Source of the DNA: Raphanus sativus | Lineage: Eukaryota > Streptophyta > Magnoliopsida > Brassicales > Brassicaceae | Reading direction: 5' to 3' | NCBI RefSeq assembly: GCF_000801105.2 | Contig: NC_079514.1 | Location: forward strand, 46,256,515-46,320,514 | DNA length: 64,000 bases | Part shown: positions 33,701-45,235 of the stretch, one piece after another | Position numbering within the stretch: the stretch's first letter is position 1 | Layout of the letters: each line of letters opens with the position of its first letter | The notes under the pieces: generated by a model | The model's database searches: none | What the model saw: only the letters and a program-made list of their open reading frames with translations | Told to the model about the DNA's origin: nothing | Position numbers and translations under genes: made by a program

Positions 33701-35489
33701 CACTAAGATATCATGAATCCTTCATGGAGAGATCATAATGAAACTGAAAATTCAAAGGTTTATTGGCGAGATAGCCAATTTTGGAGACAAAATTAAGAAT
33801 ATAGCATATGATTTGACATTATTAGATCTCATAGCATTTTGTTCTTTTCTTTCTGGTTCTCTCTTTTCTCTAAGCCAGTTTCCGGTGATAACGTACAAAA
33901 AGCATCTATCATTTAAACAATAAAAGAAATAAAAATGTTATTAGAGTAGTGGTGGTTATGGCAGCCACGTTGATTATGGTGATAATATATAAATAGAATA
34001 TAACATACTAAATAGTATAGTTTATGTTCATTAAATTATAAAATAATTTAAATATATAAATATACTATATATATCCAAAATTAATAAAATTGAACCCAAT
34101 GTCAACCTAAATCTTCCAAAAACTAAACCCAAAACATTAATCACTAAACTTTAAAAAGAAATATAAACTCTAACTCAAATATAAAATATAAAATATGCAC
34201 ATAGTACATAATATTAAGCATTATCAAAATAGAATAATAACAAACAAAATAGCATAGTACATATTGTTTAAATTTTTAAATATTTATGATTGGAAGAAAA
34301 GAAATAATGCTTATTCCAACGTCAACTCAAATCTACCATAAAATACACCCAAAACACTAATCACTAAACTCTAAAAAGAAATATAAACTCTAACCTAAAT
34401 ATCAAAATATGCAGATTCAAATAGAATAGTAACAACGAAATAACATAGTAAATATTGTTCAAATAATATAGTACAATCGGAAACTTACAGTACATACAAG
34501 TGGTAGTGGTTACCGGGAAAGAAGTGGAGACTGGTATCAAAGAGATGGTGGTTGTTTTGAAAGATGTAATGGCAAAAACATGAAATCGAAAAATTACAGA
34601 TTTGGTTAAATAACTAAAAGAAATGATGATGATAATAGCTACGATGAGAAATAGATCCAAATGATTAAAATTGTTTTTTCTATAGAAAGTGGTAGTGGAT
34701 TTGGAAGAAATATTGACGATGGTAGATAACTGAAGAAGATATTGGTAAGTAAGGATAATATAGTATATATTATAATAATAATAGAGGATGTTCTTTTTTG
34801 GTTAAATACCTAATTATATTTGATTTCATAGCTACTGAGGCCAATTTTCCAAAATTCAAGTCACTGAAAAATGTCTCGTTGATATACTTTAAATTTGTTG
34901 TGAATCAAGACAACAAACAGTCGGAAATCTGAATTACATGAATCTGGTATAAGGTATTTAAAAAAAAGTATATATATAGTTTTATTTTCAGTTTAATCAT
35001 CTTTCTTGAGTTTGAAACCTACAAATCTATTAATTTTAAGGAGCCGTTAAAAATATAGTATTAGCTTTAGGGTTTCAAAACAGGATAATATTTATATTTT
35101 TTAATTGGAAATTGCATTCACTAACCAAACGAAAAAAAAAAACAATTCACAAACTAACCAAATTTACATCTTCTCTCCTCTTTTTGTTTATTATCTCTCT
35201 CTATTTGTGTTTACAAAACTAATTTATCTTTCTTTTTTTGTTATTTAAAAAATAGGAAAATTGGACTGTACAATGGTGAAAAAAAACACTAATTATCTAG
35301 ACGTTCAATTTCCCTAATGCCATTTTATCCTTTCACAGAACCGGTGAAACCTATTGATAGAAAAAGCTAATAATTATTACATGTCGACTAATTCGTGGTA
35401 CTTCAGTATCCACATCTTCCTCCTTTATAACTCTTCTTGTTACTTTTCTATGATGGCCATGATTTCATTCACAGATTAGATCGACATTG

Positions 35490-35645
35490 TCAACACCGTC
35501 TGAGTTCTGAGAATATTTTGTGATCGAAAAGTTTCTCCCAAAATCCCAACCTTCTCTGCTTTTGAAACCGCCAGTGCGCCGCTGCAATTATAGCCAAGGC
35601 GGCGAGGAGAATCACCCTGGCCGACGACGTTACGGCTTTGTGCAT
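35490..35645 (-). CDS. Candidate 51-residue single-pass membrane protein (copy B)
   Basis: The same frame as 21932-22087. Compared with copy A, Ser15 or 16 in the hydrophobic stretch has become Leu and a Tyr near residue 41 has become Asp; one further change is silent. The overlapping longer frame seen in copy A has an in-frame TGA here. The function is unknown and coding status unproven. Confidence 0.35.
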   Translation of the reverse strand: MHKAVTSSARVILLAALAIIAAAHWRFQKQRRLGFWEKLFDHKIFSELRRC

Positions 35646-36113
35646 ACATCTTCACAATCCGAGATTTATCATTAACTGAAGACGAGATGTGAAAACCTAT
35701 AAGTTCTGATTTTGGTTCGAAGAGAGGCAGAAGATGAACAAAAAGTGTATTTCTATACTATATTATAAAATGGAAAAAATTGTCTTTCCTTCGATTTTGG
35801 CTCTCTCTTATTGCCATGTTTACTAATATATAATGTACTATCTAATATGTTATATTTTATTCGGTGCTGGAATCAATTTATTGTTTATTATGTTATATTA
35901 TAACATTTCCTTTAATTTTTTTATTTAAGTTCCTTTTTTTCAAATAACATATATGATAAAGAAAATATTTATAAAAATTTAAAACAAACATATTTTTTAT
36001 AATGTGATTTCATAAAAAGAAAAGTTTAAAAAATAATCTTGATATTAAAGTAAAGAAATATTTTTCCTTTTAAAAGTTATCGGTTGTGTTTTTATGCAAC
36101 TCCGTACCTATCA

Positions 36114-36855
36114 TCACTCTAATTTTATAATTTAATTTTCAAATTTAACATATATCAAATTACTAAAATATCAAAATATAGTTACATATCTAAGATGAAG
36201 AACCAAACTAATATGATGAATACGATTAATTCAATTTGGCTGAATTAGATTAGAAACAATTATACTTTAATTTGGTAGAATATATGTAACACAAAATACC
36301 CTTAAAATGAATGACTAGAACAATCCAATTTTTATACAAAATCAAACATTAAATAAAAATAACATATTGTTATAGTAATATTTCTGTACATATAAATTAT
36401 AGAACGAATCAACCTATTACTAAATAAATATGGAATTCTCAAATAATATTATAAATATATTAACCAACAATTACATTTAAGTATTTTGTATAACTTATAT
36501 ATATGCATAAGGTTTCAAAAGACTATCATTGTTATATTTATTTATGTAACTTTGAATCGATAGTACTTTGTATACTTTTATTATTTGACTCTCAAAAAAA
36601 CGTAAATTAAATTATACATAATTTCACTAAAATATATTTTCAAATCTAAGACAAGAATCAAATCACGTGAAAATAACAAAATTAATAAAAAAAAGAATCT
36701 GTTTAACAAAAATATTATAGTTGCATCAGAAAAGAAATATATATTGATTACAATATACATAACAGAATAATTAAAGGTTAAAGAAATATTAATAAATTAT
36801 TATAATGTGTCTACTTTATAAATATTTATATCCGTGTGTGTTGGAAAACACCTAG
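36114..36855 (+). mobile_element. Candidate old Helitron at the right edge of copy B
   Basis: It begins TCACTCTAATTTT after A (36113) and ends GGAAAACACCTAG before T (36856). A weak, mutated hairpin (CCGTGTGTGTTGG) lies just before the end. It is AT-rich and non-coding. The same terminal motif occurs at 7160-7172. Copy A enters the assembly gap two bases into this element, so I cannot tell whether both copies have it. Confidence 0.5.
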
Positions 36856-36878
36856 TAATATATTATTTGTAATGGCAT

Positions 36879-37635
36879 GACTGGTTTTCCTGCTATCACC
36901 CGCAAACGCATCTTTTGCTGTTGGTATCGGTTGACAGCGTTTTGAAACAATCATATAAACTGCTACAAATCGCTTCAAACCGCTATGAATCTCTTAAAAT
37001 CAAAAGATGGTTACAATTAGCATTTGCAGTTGTAGGTGGATAAATTAATAAAAATTATTTTAAAAAAATATATTAATAAATTATGTATGTGGAAAAATAT
37101 ATTAAAACTAAAAGTTTAAAATGGAAATATTATAAATAAAAATATGTACACATTTTATATATTAGTTTAAATTCACAAACAATATTGTAATTTTTTTATA
37201 AGAACTTTAAATTAACTATTCATTAGAATTATTAAACATTAATATACATAGATAGAGATATACACTATATAAAATGAAAAAAATATTCTTCTAAAAGTTT
37301 TAATATACATCGTCAAAAAATTATTAAAATTATAACTTTCAACTAACTAAAAATAAGCATAATATTATTATTAATCATATTGTATTAAAAATTATATTTT
37401 ATCAAAATAGTATGTTTTTATATTTTTATAATGTTATAATATGTTAATATTAATAATTTATTTTTAAATCGTTGCAATATTTCATAATCAATCAGTCACA
37501 AATATTCTGTAAAATGCAATAATTTTCAAACGTTATGTCAGTTATACAAAAACGTTTAATACCGTTTAAAACTAAAGTCACTCTCATCTGGAAACTCATG
37601 TACCCGCAATCACAACCGCTGCGTTTGAATTAGTC
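36879..37635. repeat. Dispersed DNA-transposon-like repeat, complete copy
   Basis: It resembles 1-724 in order and content. The left end reads GACTGGTTTTCCTGC with CGCAAACGCATC soon after. The inverted right end is GACTAATTCAAACGCAGCGG. No clear target duplication was found. It is non-coding. Confidence 0.5.
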
Positions 37636-37699
37636 GGCTTAAAATTGAATTAGTTTCCTTTCTATTATTTTTTTTCGTAAGCCAAAATGAAATAACGCG

Positions 37700-37760
37700 T
37701 AAACTAATATGGGCTTTCAGAAAATAAAGCCCATACTTGAAATAACTATCCGGCCCACCT
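37700..37760 (+). promoter_or_regulatory. Site II (TCP-type) motifs upstream of alpha-SNAP
   Basis: ATGGGCTT (from 37709), AAGCCCAT (from 37728) and GGCCCAC (37752-37758) lie 105-155 bp before the alpha-SNAP start. TGGGCY/GGCCCA site II elements bind TCP factors and are typical of promoters of housekeeping genes active in dividing cells. No clear TATA box is visible near them. Confidence 0.5.
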
Positions 37761-37863
37761 CTATATCTGTTGGAAAATTCTTTCCTTCGCTCCCACGATC
37801 GATTGGTTTGCAGCGAAAGAAAACCCGTCGAAGCAAAAATCCTGTGGAAAGGGATAGATAGTA

Positions 37864-39564
37864 ATGGGGGATCATCTGGTGAGAGCGGAGGAATTCGAGA
37901 AGAAGGCTGAGAAGAAGCTCAACGGATGGGGAATCTTCGGATCCAAGTACGAGGATGCTGCTGATCTCCTCGAGAAATCTGCTAATTCTTATAAGCTCGC
38001 CAAATCATGTAAAGTTTTCGTTTTTTTCTTTCTGGTTTTCTCATAAATTCGATATGACTGGATCTTTCTTTAAGAGATAATTAATTGCGTTCCATTTGAT
38101 TAGGTTTTATGGATGTTAATGTGTTCAGTGTTATGGATTGTTTCAGGGGATCTAGCTGGAAAGGCTTATCTTAAACTTGCTGATTGTCACTTAAAGGTTA
38201 CTTCTTTTTTTGCCTACAAACATGATTCTGTATTGAACTGTTATTAAACATTGCTGTGTGTGTTTGCAGTCCGATAGCAAACATGATGCTGCTAACGCTT
38301 ACGCCGAAGCTGCTAAATGCTACAAGAAAGTTGACACTAATGGTAGTATTGTAGAGGTGGTCACTATATAACCAAAGGCTACTCTTGGAGTGGTTATCAA
38401 CTTTTTATTTGTGTTGTGTCCTGATATAGCCTTGATCTTGTATGCAGAAGCTGCATCTTGTCTAGAGCGAGCAGTGGATATATTCTGCGAGATAGGAAGG
38501 CTCAACATGGCTGCCAGATACTACAAGGTACCTCTTTTGAGCATGAATAGAGTATCACACCTTTACTGAACATTGAGTCAGATAGTTTTAGTAATAGGGT
38601 AGATTTATGGTTTTGATCTTCTGACAGGAAATTGCTGAGTATTATGAAGCTGACCAGAAGATCGACCAGGCTATTTTTTACTTTGAAAAGGCAGCTGAGT
38701 TCTTTCAAAACGAAGAAGTGACCACCTCTGCAAACCAGTGCAATCTCAAGGTGGCACAATATGCTGCACAGTTGGAGCAGTAAGATTTTCTGAACCCATA
38801 GAATTGGCATTGTGTGTATTCATGATGTTTCACTATGCACGGACAGCGTTGCTAGCTTTTTATTTACTTTGGCTGGGGATGGATCGAACAGCTAAGGGCT
38901 TGGTTGGTGTATCTTTGACAGATATGACAAGGCAATCAAGATTTATGAAGAGATAGCATGCCAATCACTCAACAATAACTTGCTTAAGTATGGAGTTAAA
39001 GGCCATCTTCTCAATGCTGGCATGTGCCACCTTTGCAAAGCTGATGTTGTTTCCATCACCAATGCGCTGGAGAAATATCAGGTTCTTCTTCTTCTTCTTC
39101 CCTCTGAAAACACCAGCATACTGTGTGGTCTTTGGAGGAACTATGACAATGATTTTCAACTCCTACTCGTTTCTGCAGGATCTTGATCCAACTTTTACAG
39201 GAACAAGAGAATGCAAATTCTTATCTGTAAGGCTTAAAACTGAGTTTTGTAGTGATCATGGGAGTATAGCTTACATAAAGCATGCTAATATTAAGTGTTT
39301 TTAATTCCCATGGGTAGGACCTTGCTTCTGCAATCGATGAAGAAGACATAGCAAAGTTCACAGATGTTGTCAAGGAGTTTGATAGCATGACTCCTCTGGT
39401 ATGGACCTATAAACCTCAGTAAAAAAATTTGAGTGATATTTTCTTTTGTTTGATTTTTGTCATTGAATTTGTATTGTTGGCAGGATTCATGGAAGACGAC
39501 TATGTTGTTGAGGGTGAAAGAGAAGCTGAAGGCAAAGGAGCTTGAGGAAGATGATCTTACCTAA
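37864..39564 (+). CDS. ASNAP2: Alpha-SNAP, soluble NSF attachment protein (9 exons)
   Basis: Nine exons join in frame: 37864-38008, 38147-38196, 38270-38342, 38448-38527, 38628-38779, 38922-39081, 39179-39226, 39318-39398 and 39484-39564. The product is 289 residues, the usual plant alpha-SNAP length. It starts [20 protein letters not shown] and contains SNAP-family segments: [44 protein letters not shown] and [17 protein letters not shown]. The end is [12 protein letters not shown]. These form the TPR-like helical sheet that binds assembled SNARE complexes and recruits and activates the NSF ATPase for SNARE disassembly at cytosolic membrane faces. All introns follow GT-AG and no disruption is seen. 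The symbol follows the Arabidopsis collinear gene At3g56190. Confidence 0.93.
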
Positions 39565-39702
39565 GCATATCTCTCTCTATCTAACCCAAGCTTTCCCTTA
39601 TTAATTACTGCTGGTTCGTATCATCACTAGTGTTAGTGTTACTTCTTCATTCATGTTTGGTTTTATTGTGTGAGGTTATCAGCTTCTAAGGTTGCCTGTG
39701 AG

Positions 39703-40090
39703 GTTTGATAAAATTGGTTTGTTTGATATCAAAAGACTACATTTGCTGTCTCTCTCATTACTTTATCTGTGAGAACTTCTCAAATCTTTGGAGATTTGCT
39801 TCAAAAGCACTCTACAAATAATATCTTTACATTAAAAAAATACCTATACACTAATACACACCAAGAACTTGTGAAAGAAACCAAACATAAGATGTTAATG
39901 AGGCGAGACATCGAGTAAGTAAGATGACACTCTTAACATCAATTCTCAAGTATTGCTCTTCTTGACGTTATTGTTCTCTGCCGAGAAGATGTTTTCAGTG
40001 ACAATGCTAAAGATTGGTGTACCGTGACAAGCAAGTCTTCTTCTTTCTCTTTATATTCGATACACTTATTTTCCCATTCTTTAGTATTTA
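39703..40090 (-). pseudogene. Truncated duplicate of the LURP-one-related gene 3' end
   Basis: This stretch matches the 3' flank and parts of exons 3 and 2 of the intact gene at 41758-42593 (homologous region about 41579-42190). The exon 2 piece encoding the AENNNVKK region is clear at about 39955-39985. Around 300 bp covering most of exon 3, intron 2 and part of exon 2 are deleted, and exon 1 is absent. It lies between the alpha-SNAP stop and the 40301 gene and cannot make a functional protein. Confidence 0.75.
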
Positions 40091-40300
40091 TTTTATATAT
40101 TGATATATCTCTGTCTATCCTTAACCGAGCACACTTAATTAAGGGATTCGATTCTTAACGAATCACTCTTAGATAGATTTCAGGAGCTATATTATATTTA
40201 AAACTCATATATATTAGATTCGGTATCTATCCCTAGGTCTTATATATTAGAACCTAGCTCATCTGAGTATTGAAAACACTTATCTCAACAAAACAAAAAA

Positions 40301-40909
40301 ATGTCTTTACCAACAAAAATGCCTTTGACAACAGAAACACAAGATGAAAGCACCGAACCCCTTTGTGTTACGACGGCTATGTGGGAGACTTTGGAGAAGG
40401 AGAGATTGATGGGTTTTCGTGTATTCACACGTGGGATTTGGTATGCATTGACAATCTTCTCCTGCTTTGGCTTGTTGATATATGGGAAACAAGTCTTGTT
40501 TTATCCCATCAGGTTCGGCATCACGGCCTTCTTTGCAGTTATGCTACTCAGGTGTTTGTTCTTTGTCGAACGTCCCAGCCCCAATTCCCCGGTTCTAAAA
40601 TGTATCAGATTTGTGACATCCTTGATCATATTGTCATTCATGTTTTATGTTCCTTTTAACTATCCTACCATGGATGTTCTCATCTCGACGTTTTCATTGC
40701 TTGCCGGAGGAATCTCAATCTATCATCTCTCTTGCACGATGGACATTGGACATGCTATTCTACTCCTTTTTCTTGGCTTTGCTAATGGTTATTTAGCCGT
40801 CGACTTTGCTTCTCAAAACCATGACCCATCCTATGGAGTTTACTTGATTTTTTTCTTTCAGTCCATTGTCTACGCTTATAATTTCAATTTTCTAGCTAAT
40901 ATAAACTAG
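40301..40909 (+). CDS. Unrecognised multi-pass membrane protein
   Basis: An intronless frame of 202 residues with an A-rich context before the ATG (a second in-frame ATG is codon 7). A polar N-terminus of about 45 residues precedes roughly six hydrophobic segments: WYALTIFSCFGLLIYG, FGITAFFAVMLLRCLFF, FVTSLIILSFMFYV, VLISTFSLLAGGISIY, AILLLFLGFANGYLAV and GVYLIFFFQSIVYAY. I do not recognise the family and have no function to offer. The gene sits between the broken and intact LURP-one copies. The length, clean hydrophobic periodicity and lack of internal stops make a real gene likely. Confidence 0.6.
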   Translation: MSLPTKMPLTTETQDESTEPLCVTTAMWETLEKERLMGFRVFTRGIWYALTIFSCFGLLIYGKQVLFYPIRFGITAFFAVMLLRCLFFVERPSPNSPVLKCIRFVTSLIILSFMFYVPFNYPTMDVLISTFSLLAGGISIYHLSCTMDIGHAILLLFLGFANGYLAVDFASQNHDPSYGVYLIFFFQSIVYAYNFNFLANIN

Positions 40910-41757
40910 TTCTAGTACATAGATTATGTTTTTTAATTTAATATCTGGTTGAAGTTTAATAAAACTACAAGTAGTTTCCGTTTATTATCCCTATTTTTGT
41001 ATTAGACTAAAGTGTTCGGCTTAATTTCAGAGCACAAACCAACATATAACCGGCTAAAGCTTTCAAGTAGGTATGGTGAAACGATGTGCAAGTATAGTTA
41101 CAATGACATAGTCTTATCAACAAGTCTCTGATGAGTCTACGACATGCTCACGCCCACAGCCATTGCTTCTTAAAAGCTATTTCATTATCATTATATTTTA
41201 TGCATGAGCAAGACTAACGAGAAGATAAACCTGAAAACATACAGAAATATCTTGAACAACCTTGAGCTCAGTTATCTTCTTCACACTTCACCCCTTCACC
41301 AACCTTTGAGTTTAACCATAAGTTTGTATACTGTAATCACTGTTGTTGATCAATATATTGCTCTGGTCATATCATAATATATGTGTGTCAAGTGCACTAG
41401 GATTGTTCTCCACAATTTCAATTTGGTGTTCTGGACTGACGAGTGTTTTTGACCTTTATATGTTGTGATTTTTGCTATTGAGTTTGGAAATATAGAGAAG
41501 GTATTGTCGTAAGAACAAATCCAAAGTAATTCTTTTTTTACTTGCTTAACATCAAATTACGTTGTTCCTCAAATTACCTCAGGTTTGGTCAAAATTGGTT
41601 TGTTTGAAATCAAAAGACCACAACTTGCTCTGTTTCTCATTACTTCATTTATCAGAACTTCTTAAATCTTTGGATATTTGCTTCGATAGCACATTGAAAA
41701 GGAAACCAAACATAAGATGTTGAGGAGAGAAGACATCCAGTAAGATGACATATAACA

Positions 41758-42593
41758 TCAATTCTCATTGTCATCAACCATAACAAGCAAAGCAATGATA
41801 AAAGCATAATCCACCTCTGGATTCACTCTCACCCTAAAATTACATTTCCCTTTGCAGAAACTTCCCCATGTAAACTTATGCGTGACCTGCAAGCATCCCC
41901 ACAAGAACAACAAGATTCACCAATTTGTAAAAAAAGGACAAAGGTATATTAATAAAGAGATGTGTCTTAAACTTTTTTTACCCCTACCCCAGCGATGAGA
42001 GCATCCGATTTGAAAACTTTGAATGAGATATTCGAGTATCCACCTGAAGCATGAAAATCACAAGTCGTACTCTTCTTGACGTTATTGTTCTCTGCTAAGA
42101 AAACATCCACAGATGTTTTCAATGACACTGCCATAGATTGATGTACCGTGAACAGCAAGTCTTCTCTCTCTTTGCTCTCTCCTCCATGCACTTCCCATTT
42201 GTTCTTCAACGTCATTCCCTGTACTCACACATACACCATCTCAAGAAATCTCAAGAAAGAGTCTTATGTTCTGTTTTTTCAATGGAGATCTTAAAGATTG
42301 AATGTTTGTGTAACCTTTTGGCGCATTGTGAGGATAGTGAAACCAGCTGGATCAGTCATAACCCTTTTACGGTTAATCCCCCAAGCTTGTCCATCAATTT
42401 GTAGGAGGAGGTTTCCACTTGGATCAAACACTTGGTAATTATCTTTTGAGAAACTTTGAACTTTCCTCTTAACCATCAAATCCATTGGGTATGGATTACA
42501 GAATTGCTCGCCCACTACGCTTATTGTAGGATCTCCCACTTGCCATTCTGTTTTCTTATTCTTTGGCATTGATTCTGTTTTGAATGAACTCAA
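41758..42593 (-). CDS. LURP-one-related protein (DUF567, 3 exons)
   Basis: Exons 42315-42593, 41988-42218 and 41758-41886 join in phase 0 to give 212 residues, the usual size. Family features in order are PYPMDLMVKRKVQSFSKDNY near the N-terminus, VFDPSGNLLLQIDG, then TILTMRQK and LKNKWEVHGG. The C-terminus is VNPEVDYAFIIALLVM, a hallmark of LOR proteins. The fold is Tubby-like. Arabidopsis LURP1 is needed for full defence against an oomycete, but most relatives have no assigned role. Met1 is used here; Met9 (MPKNKK) is an alternative start. Intron 2 has two overlapping GGGGTA donors, and only the first keeps the frame. It corresponds by position to At3g56180. A decayed partial copy lies downstream at 39703-40090. 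Confidence 0.88.
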
Positions 42594-42599
42594 TAAGAA

Positions 42600-43090
42600 G
42601 AAGTTTGCAAAATATTATGAAAGGCTCTTTGCTTTGGAGCCCTTAATATCTGTTCTCCTTATGACTGAAAATTTATCAAAAACTTGTTTTTCCAAATTTT
42701 AGCAATATATCAACTTGAAAACTACTTCGCAGGATAGTTTTTCTTTTTGCAACCAGAGGTTTATTCTCAACCATATATTGCTAAACCCAAAAATAAACTG
42801 TGTGTTTAAATTTAGAAACAAAACAACTAAGCAATCTGCTATTTTCCAGGTTCAGAAGGAGGTTCTCCATTGCCAATAACTTACCAACAGATAAAACATT
42901 TACAGAGTGGTCTTACAGTTACAGAAACATATCACATGTTTTACAAATCATAATATTTATTACCGAACAATGTTTTTGTTATAAAGGATGCAAGAATATA
43001 ATATAGTCCTATAGATATCTGCTCTGTCCCTCTCCTCGTAGGACCTCTAACAATGCAGCTTAACATAGAATGCTGAGTAAGATTCTATCC
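42600..43090. other. Intergenic upstream of the LURP-one gene
   Basis: Probable promoter side of the minus-strand LURP-one gene. No further gene is recognised. Confidence 0.35.
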
Positions 43091-43106
43091 AACTAATTAT
43101 CTACTG

Positions 43107-43324
43107 AACCAGGACGAGTTAGTCTGGTGGTGTACGGCTTGCGGCTGCAAATACGGCCCCGAGTTCTATTCGCACTGGCTACCGAGGTTTTCACATGAGT
43201 TCTTCGGCCCGAGGAGAACAACACGTGACCTGATCCAAAAAGGTAGCCAAAGGCTTAAGTCTACCATGTGGCTAGTCTGGACCCACGAAGGTCAGGATAC
43301 TCCTCGTAAGTATCAAAAAGAAAA
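43107..43324 (+). mobile_element. tRNA-derived SINE with 16-bp target duplications
   Basis: Perfect flanking repeats AACTAATTATCTACTG lie at 43091-43106 and 43325-43340. Near the 5' end, TTAGTCTGGTGGTGTA resembles a pol III A box. About 30 bp later GAGTTCTATTCGC resembles a B box, so the head is tRNA-like. The body is unrelated to tRNA, and the 3' end is a short A-rich tail (CAAAAAGAAAA). The 218-bp length, pol III boxes and long duplication fit a plant SINE mobilised by LINE machinery. Confidence 0.85.
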
Positions 43325-43443
43325 AACTAATTATCTACTGTTACTAACAGGTCTGAGGTACTAAAGTCTTTTCTATATGAATCATGACAGGTATATTTGC
43401 TCAGCCAATACCTACAAAAATGTGAAAACCATTAAAGTTTCCT

Positions 43444-43587
43444 TCAAAGGTTCACTGATATATTATATCTGAAAATCATGGCTTGTCCCAGAAGCAAACC
43501 AGCAGTAATCCTGATACCAAGAAACATAAACCAACTCTGCTTCATCATAGCCTCCTCGTCTTGTGAGTTGGGTACAGTTGAAGTCAT
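43444..43587 (-). CDS. Candidate 47-residue membrane peptide, weak
   Basis: The frame begins MTSTVPNSQDEEAMMKQ and continues into a hydrophobic stretch (SWFMFLGIRITAGLLLGQAM). An acidic head followed by one membrane segment looks protein-like, but I recognise no family. Another frame lies upstream on the same strand at 43593-43781 (62 codons, hydrophobic end), and the two could be pieces of a decayed gene. Confidence 0.25.
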   Translation of the reverse strand: MTSTVPNSQDEEAMMKQSWFMFLGIRITAGLLLGQAMIFRYNISVNL

Positions 43588-43885
43588 TGTTCTTAAGAGT
43601 TGCAAGCCGAAATCAAAAACCAAATAACAAAAGTTAAGATTAATCCCACTTCAGGAGACACTCTTTCCACAGGAAATGAAAAATGTAGCTTATAGACAAA
43701 ATTTGTAAGAGTTGAGTCATGCCAAACCCTATTCAAAGTCACTGTCGACTTCCTCCACTTGGAAGCCGCAAAAGTAGCCACCGGCTCACCGTGCTATGCC
43801 CGCACACGCGTCTCAGCTTCTTGTCAATCTCCTTCATCGACGAATTTTTGTACATTTGATACATATTGTTCTTTGCGTTTTATGA

Positions 43886-44050
43886 GTGGTTCAGCCGATT
43901 GAGTTGGTTCTCATTTGATTCGAGAGGTTTTCTAGGTTTTATGGTTGGTTCAGTCGGTTGTGTTGGTTCAATCGGTTGGGTCAATTTGGTCGATTGGATG
44001 GTGTAGGACAATAGATTGGCTTGGCCGACTGGACTGGCTTGGATTGTTTA
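43886..44050. repeat. Degenerate GGTTNNNTCGGTTG-type repeat
   Basis: Short imperfect repeats of GGTTCAGTCGGTTG, GGTTCAATCGGTTG and related words, with a shift to GGCTTGGCCGACTGG at the end. It is simple-sequence-like and non-coding. Confidence 0.5.
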
Positions 44051-44754
44051 AACTAAAACGATATTGAAGATGTCGAATGTGCGAATAAATAAAAAACTAA
44101 AGACGGAAAACAAATGATAAAATCAAATCTTAATAAAATAGCATATATCCTTAATTCTACTCTTCGAACGCCATTGCAATCACAACAAGGTTTCTAGATT
44201 GATTTATTTTTGCATCTCAACATAATCAGTTTTGAAGCATTTGGAAAAGAACAAGACACACCTACAAAAAAAGAAAGTTATATACAATCATTTATTCCCA
44301 AAGCATGGATGAAAATCCCATTTCAAGATCCATGATCTAAGAAGAAAGTCAATTAATCTAATTAATCTTAAAGACATTTACACATGTATTTAGAACTCGA
44401 AACGCACTAAGTTTGAGCAATATCGAAAAATTTATCTTATCTAAACAAATAGAAACATAATTTGGAAGGAAAACACTGTACCTTTCTAGATTGCATGGAA
44501 AATCTGTTGAATGTTTGTTTCTTGTTTTGAAAATTTTTTAAATTGGATTTTTTTTTTTTGAAATGCCTGAAAACACATCGGAAACGGATTTCTGAAATTT
44601 TCATTTTGAAAACACGTGTTTCCAGTTTAGAAACTCTTGATTTTGATTACTTGTTGACAAAACAAAAGATTATTCGTTTTTGTTTTTATACTTAATAGAG
44701 AATGACTACTTATTGAAATGTATTTTAATATTATTTTGGTATTTGTTAGCAAAT

Positions 44755-45235
44755 CATCATGTCTTCTTCCTACCTATCTGATCAACAAAAGTCTTTTGGC
44801 ATATCTATTACAAGTTGTAACTCACGGGTTCTCCAAAAAATCAAGACAAATCATAATGTCTTCTTCCTACCTATCTTATCAACAAAAGCCATCATCAAGT
44901 TTCACAATATGCAAAGTATCATCGAATATACTATCTTCTCAAAACCATACGGTACCGGTCAGGCTTACTCAACCTCCGTGGAGACATTTGAGCTGGCGGG
45001 GACATTTGAGTTGGCGAGGACATTTGAGTCGGCGGGGACTTTGAGAGTTTCTATCCTCACAAGGAATGCATTGTTCTCGTCCGTACCGGTCAGGCTGATT
45101 CCAACTCTGGCTAGGAGTCTTCTAAATGGTCCGCAGACAAAGTACGAGAGCGTGTCCGGCCACCCATAGAAGCGCTCCGGTTAAGCCACAAACAGAGTAC
45201 GAGAGCGTGTCCGGCGACAGAAGCAGGGTCACTTC
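44755..45235. repeat. Cluster of four short duplications
   Basis: ATGTCTTCTTCCTACCTATC occurs twice (from 44759 and about 44855). An 18-bp unit, GACATTTGAGCTGGCGGG with variants, occurs three times in tandem at 44983-45036. GTACCGGTCAGGCT occurs at about 44952 and 45083. GTACGAGAGCGTGTCCGG occurs at about 45140 and 45197. Open frames of 108 and 136 codons cross the cluster. I do not recognise the products and do not call a gene. Confidence 0.7.

Noticed and set aside
43107..43180. Possible functional tRNA gene in the SINE head
   Set aside because: A and B boxes are recognisable, but no complete cloverleaf or acceptor stem forms, and target duplications show that it belongs to a SINE.
43593..43781. 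62-codon minus frame as a gene
   Set aside because: It has a hydrophobic end but no recognisable family, no splice model linking it to the neighbouring 47-codon frame, and no conserved context.
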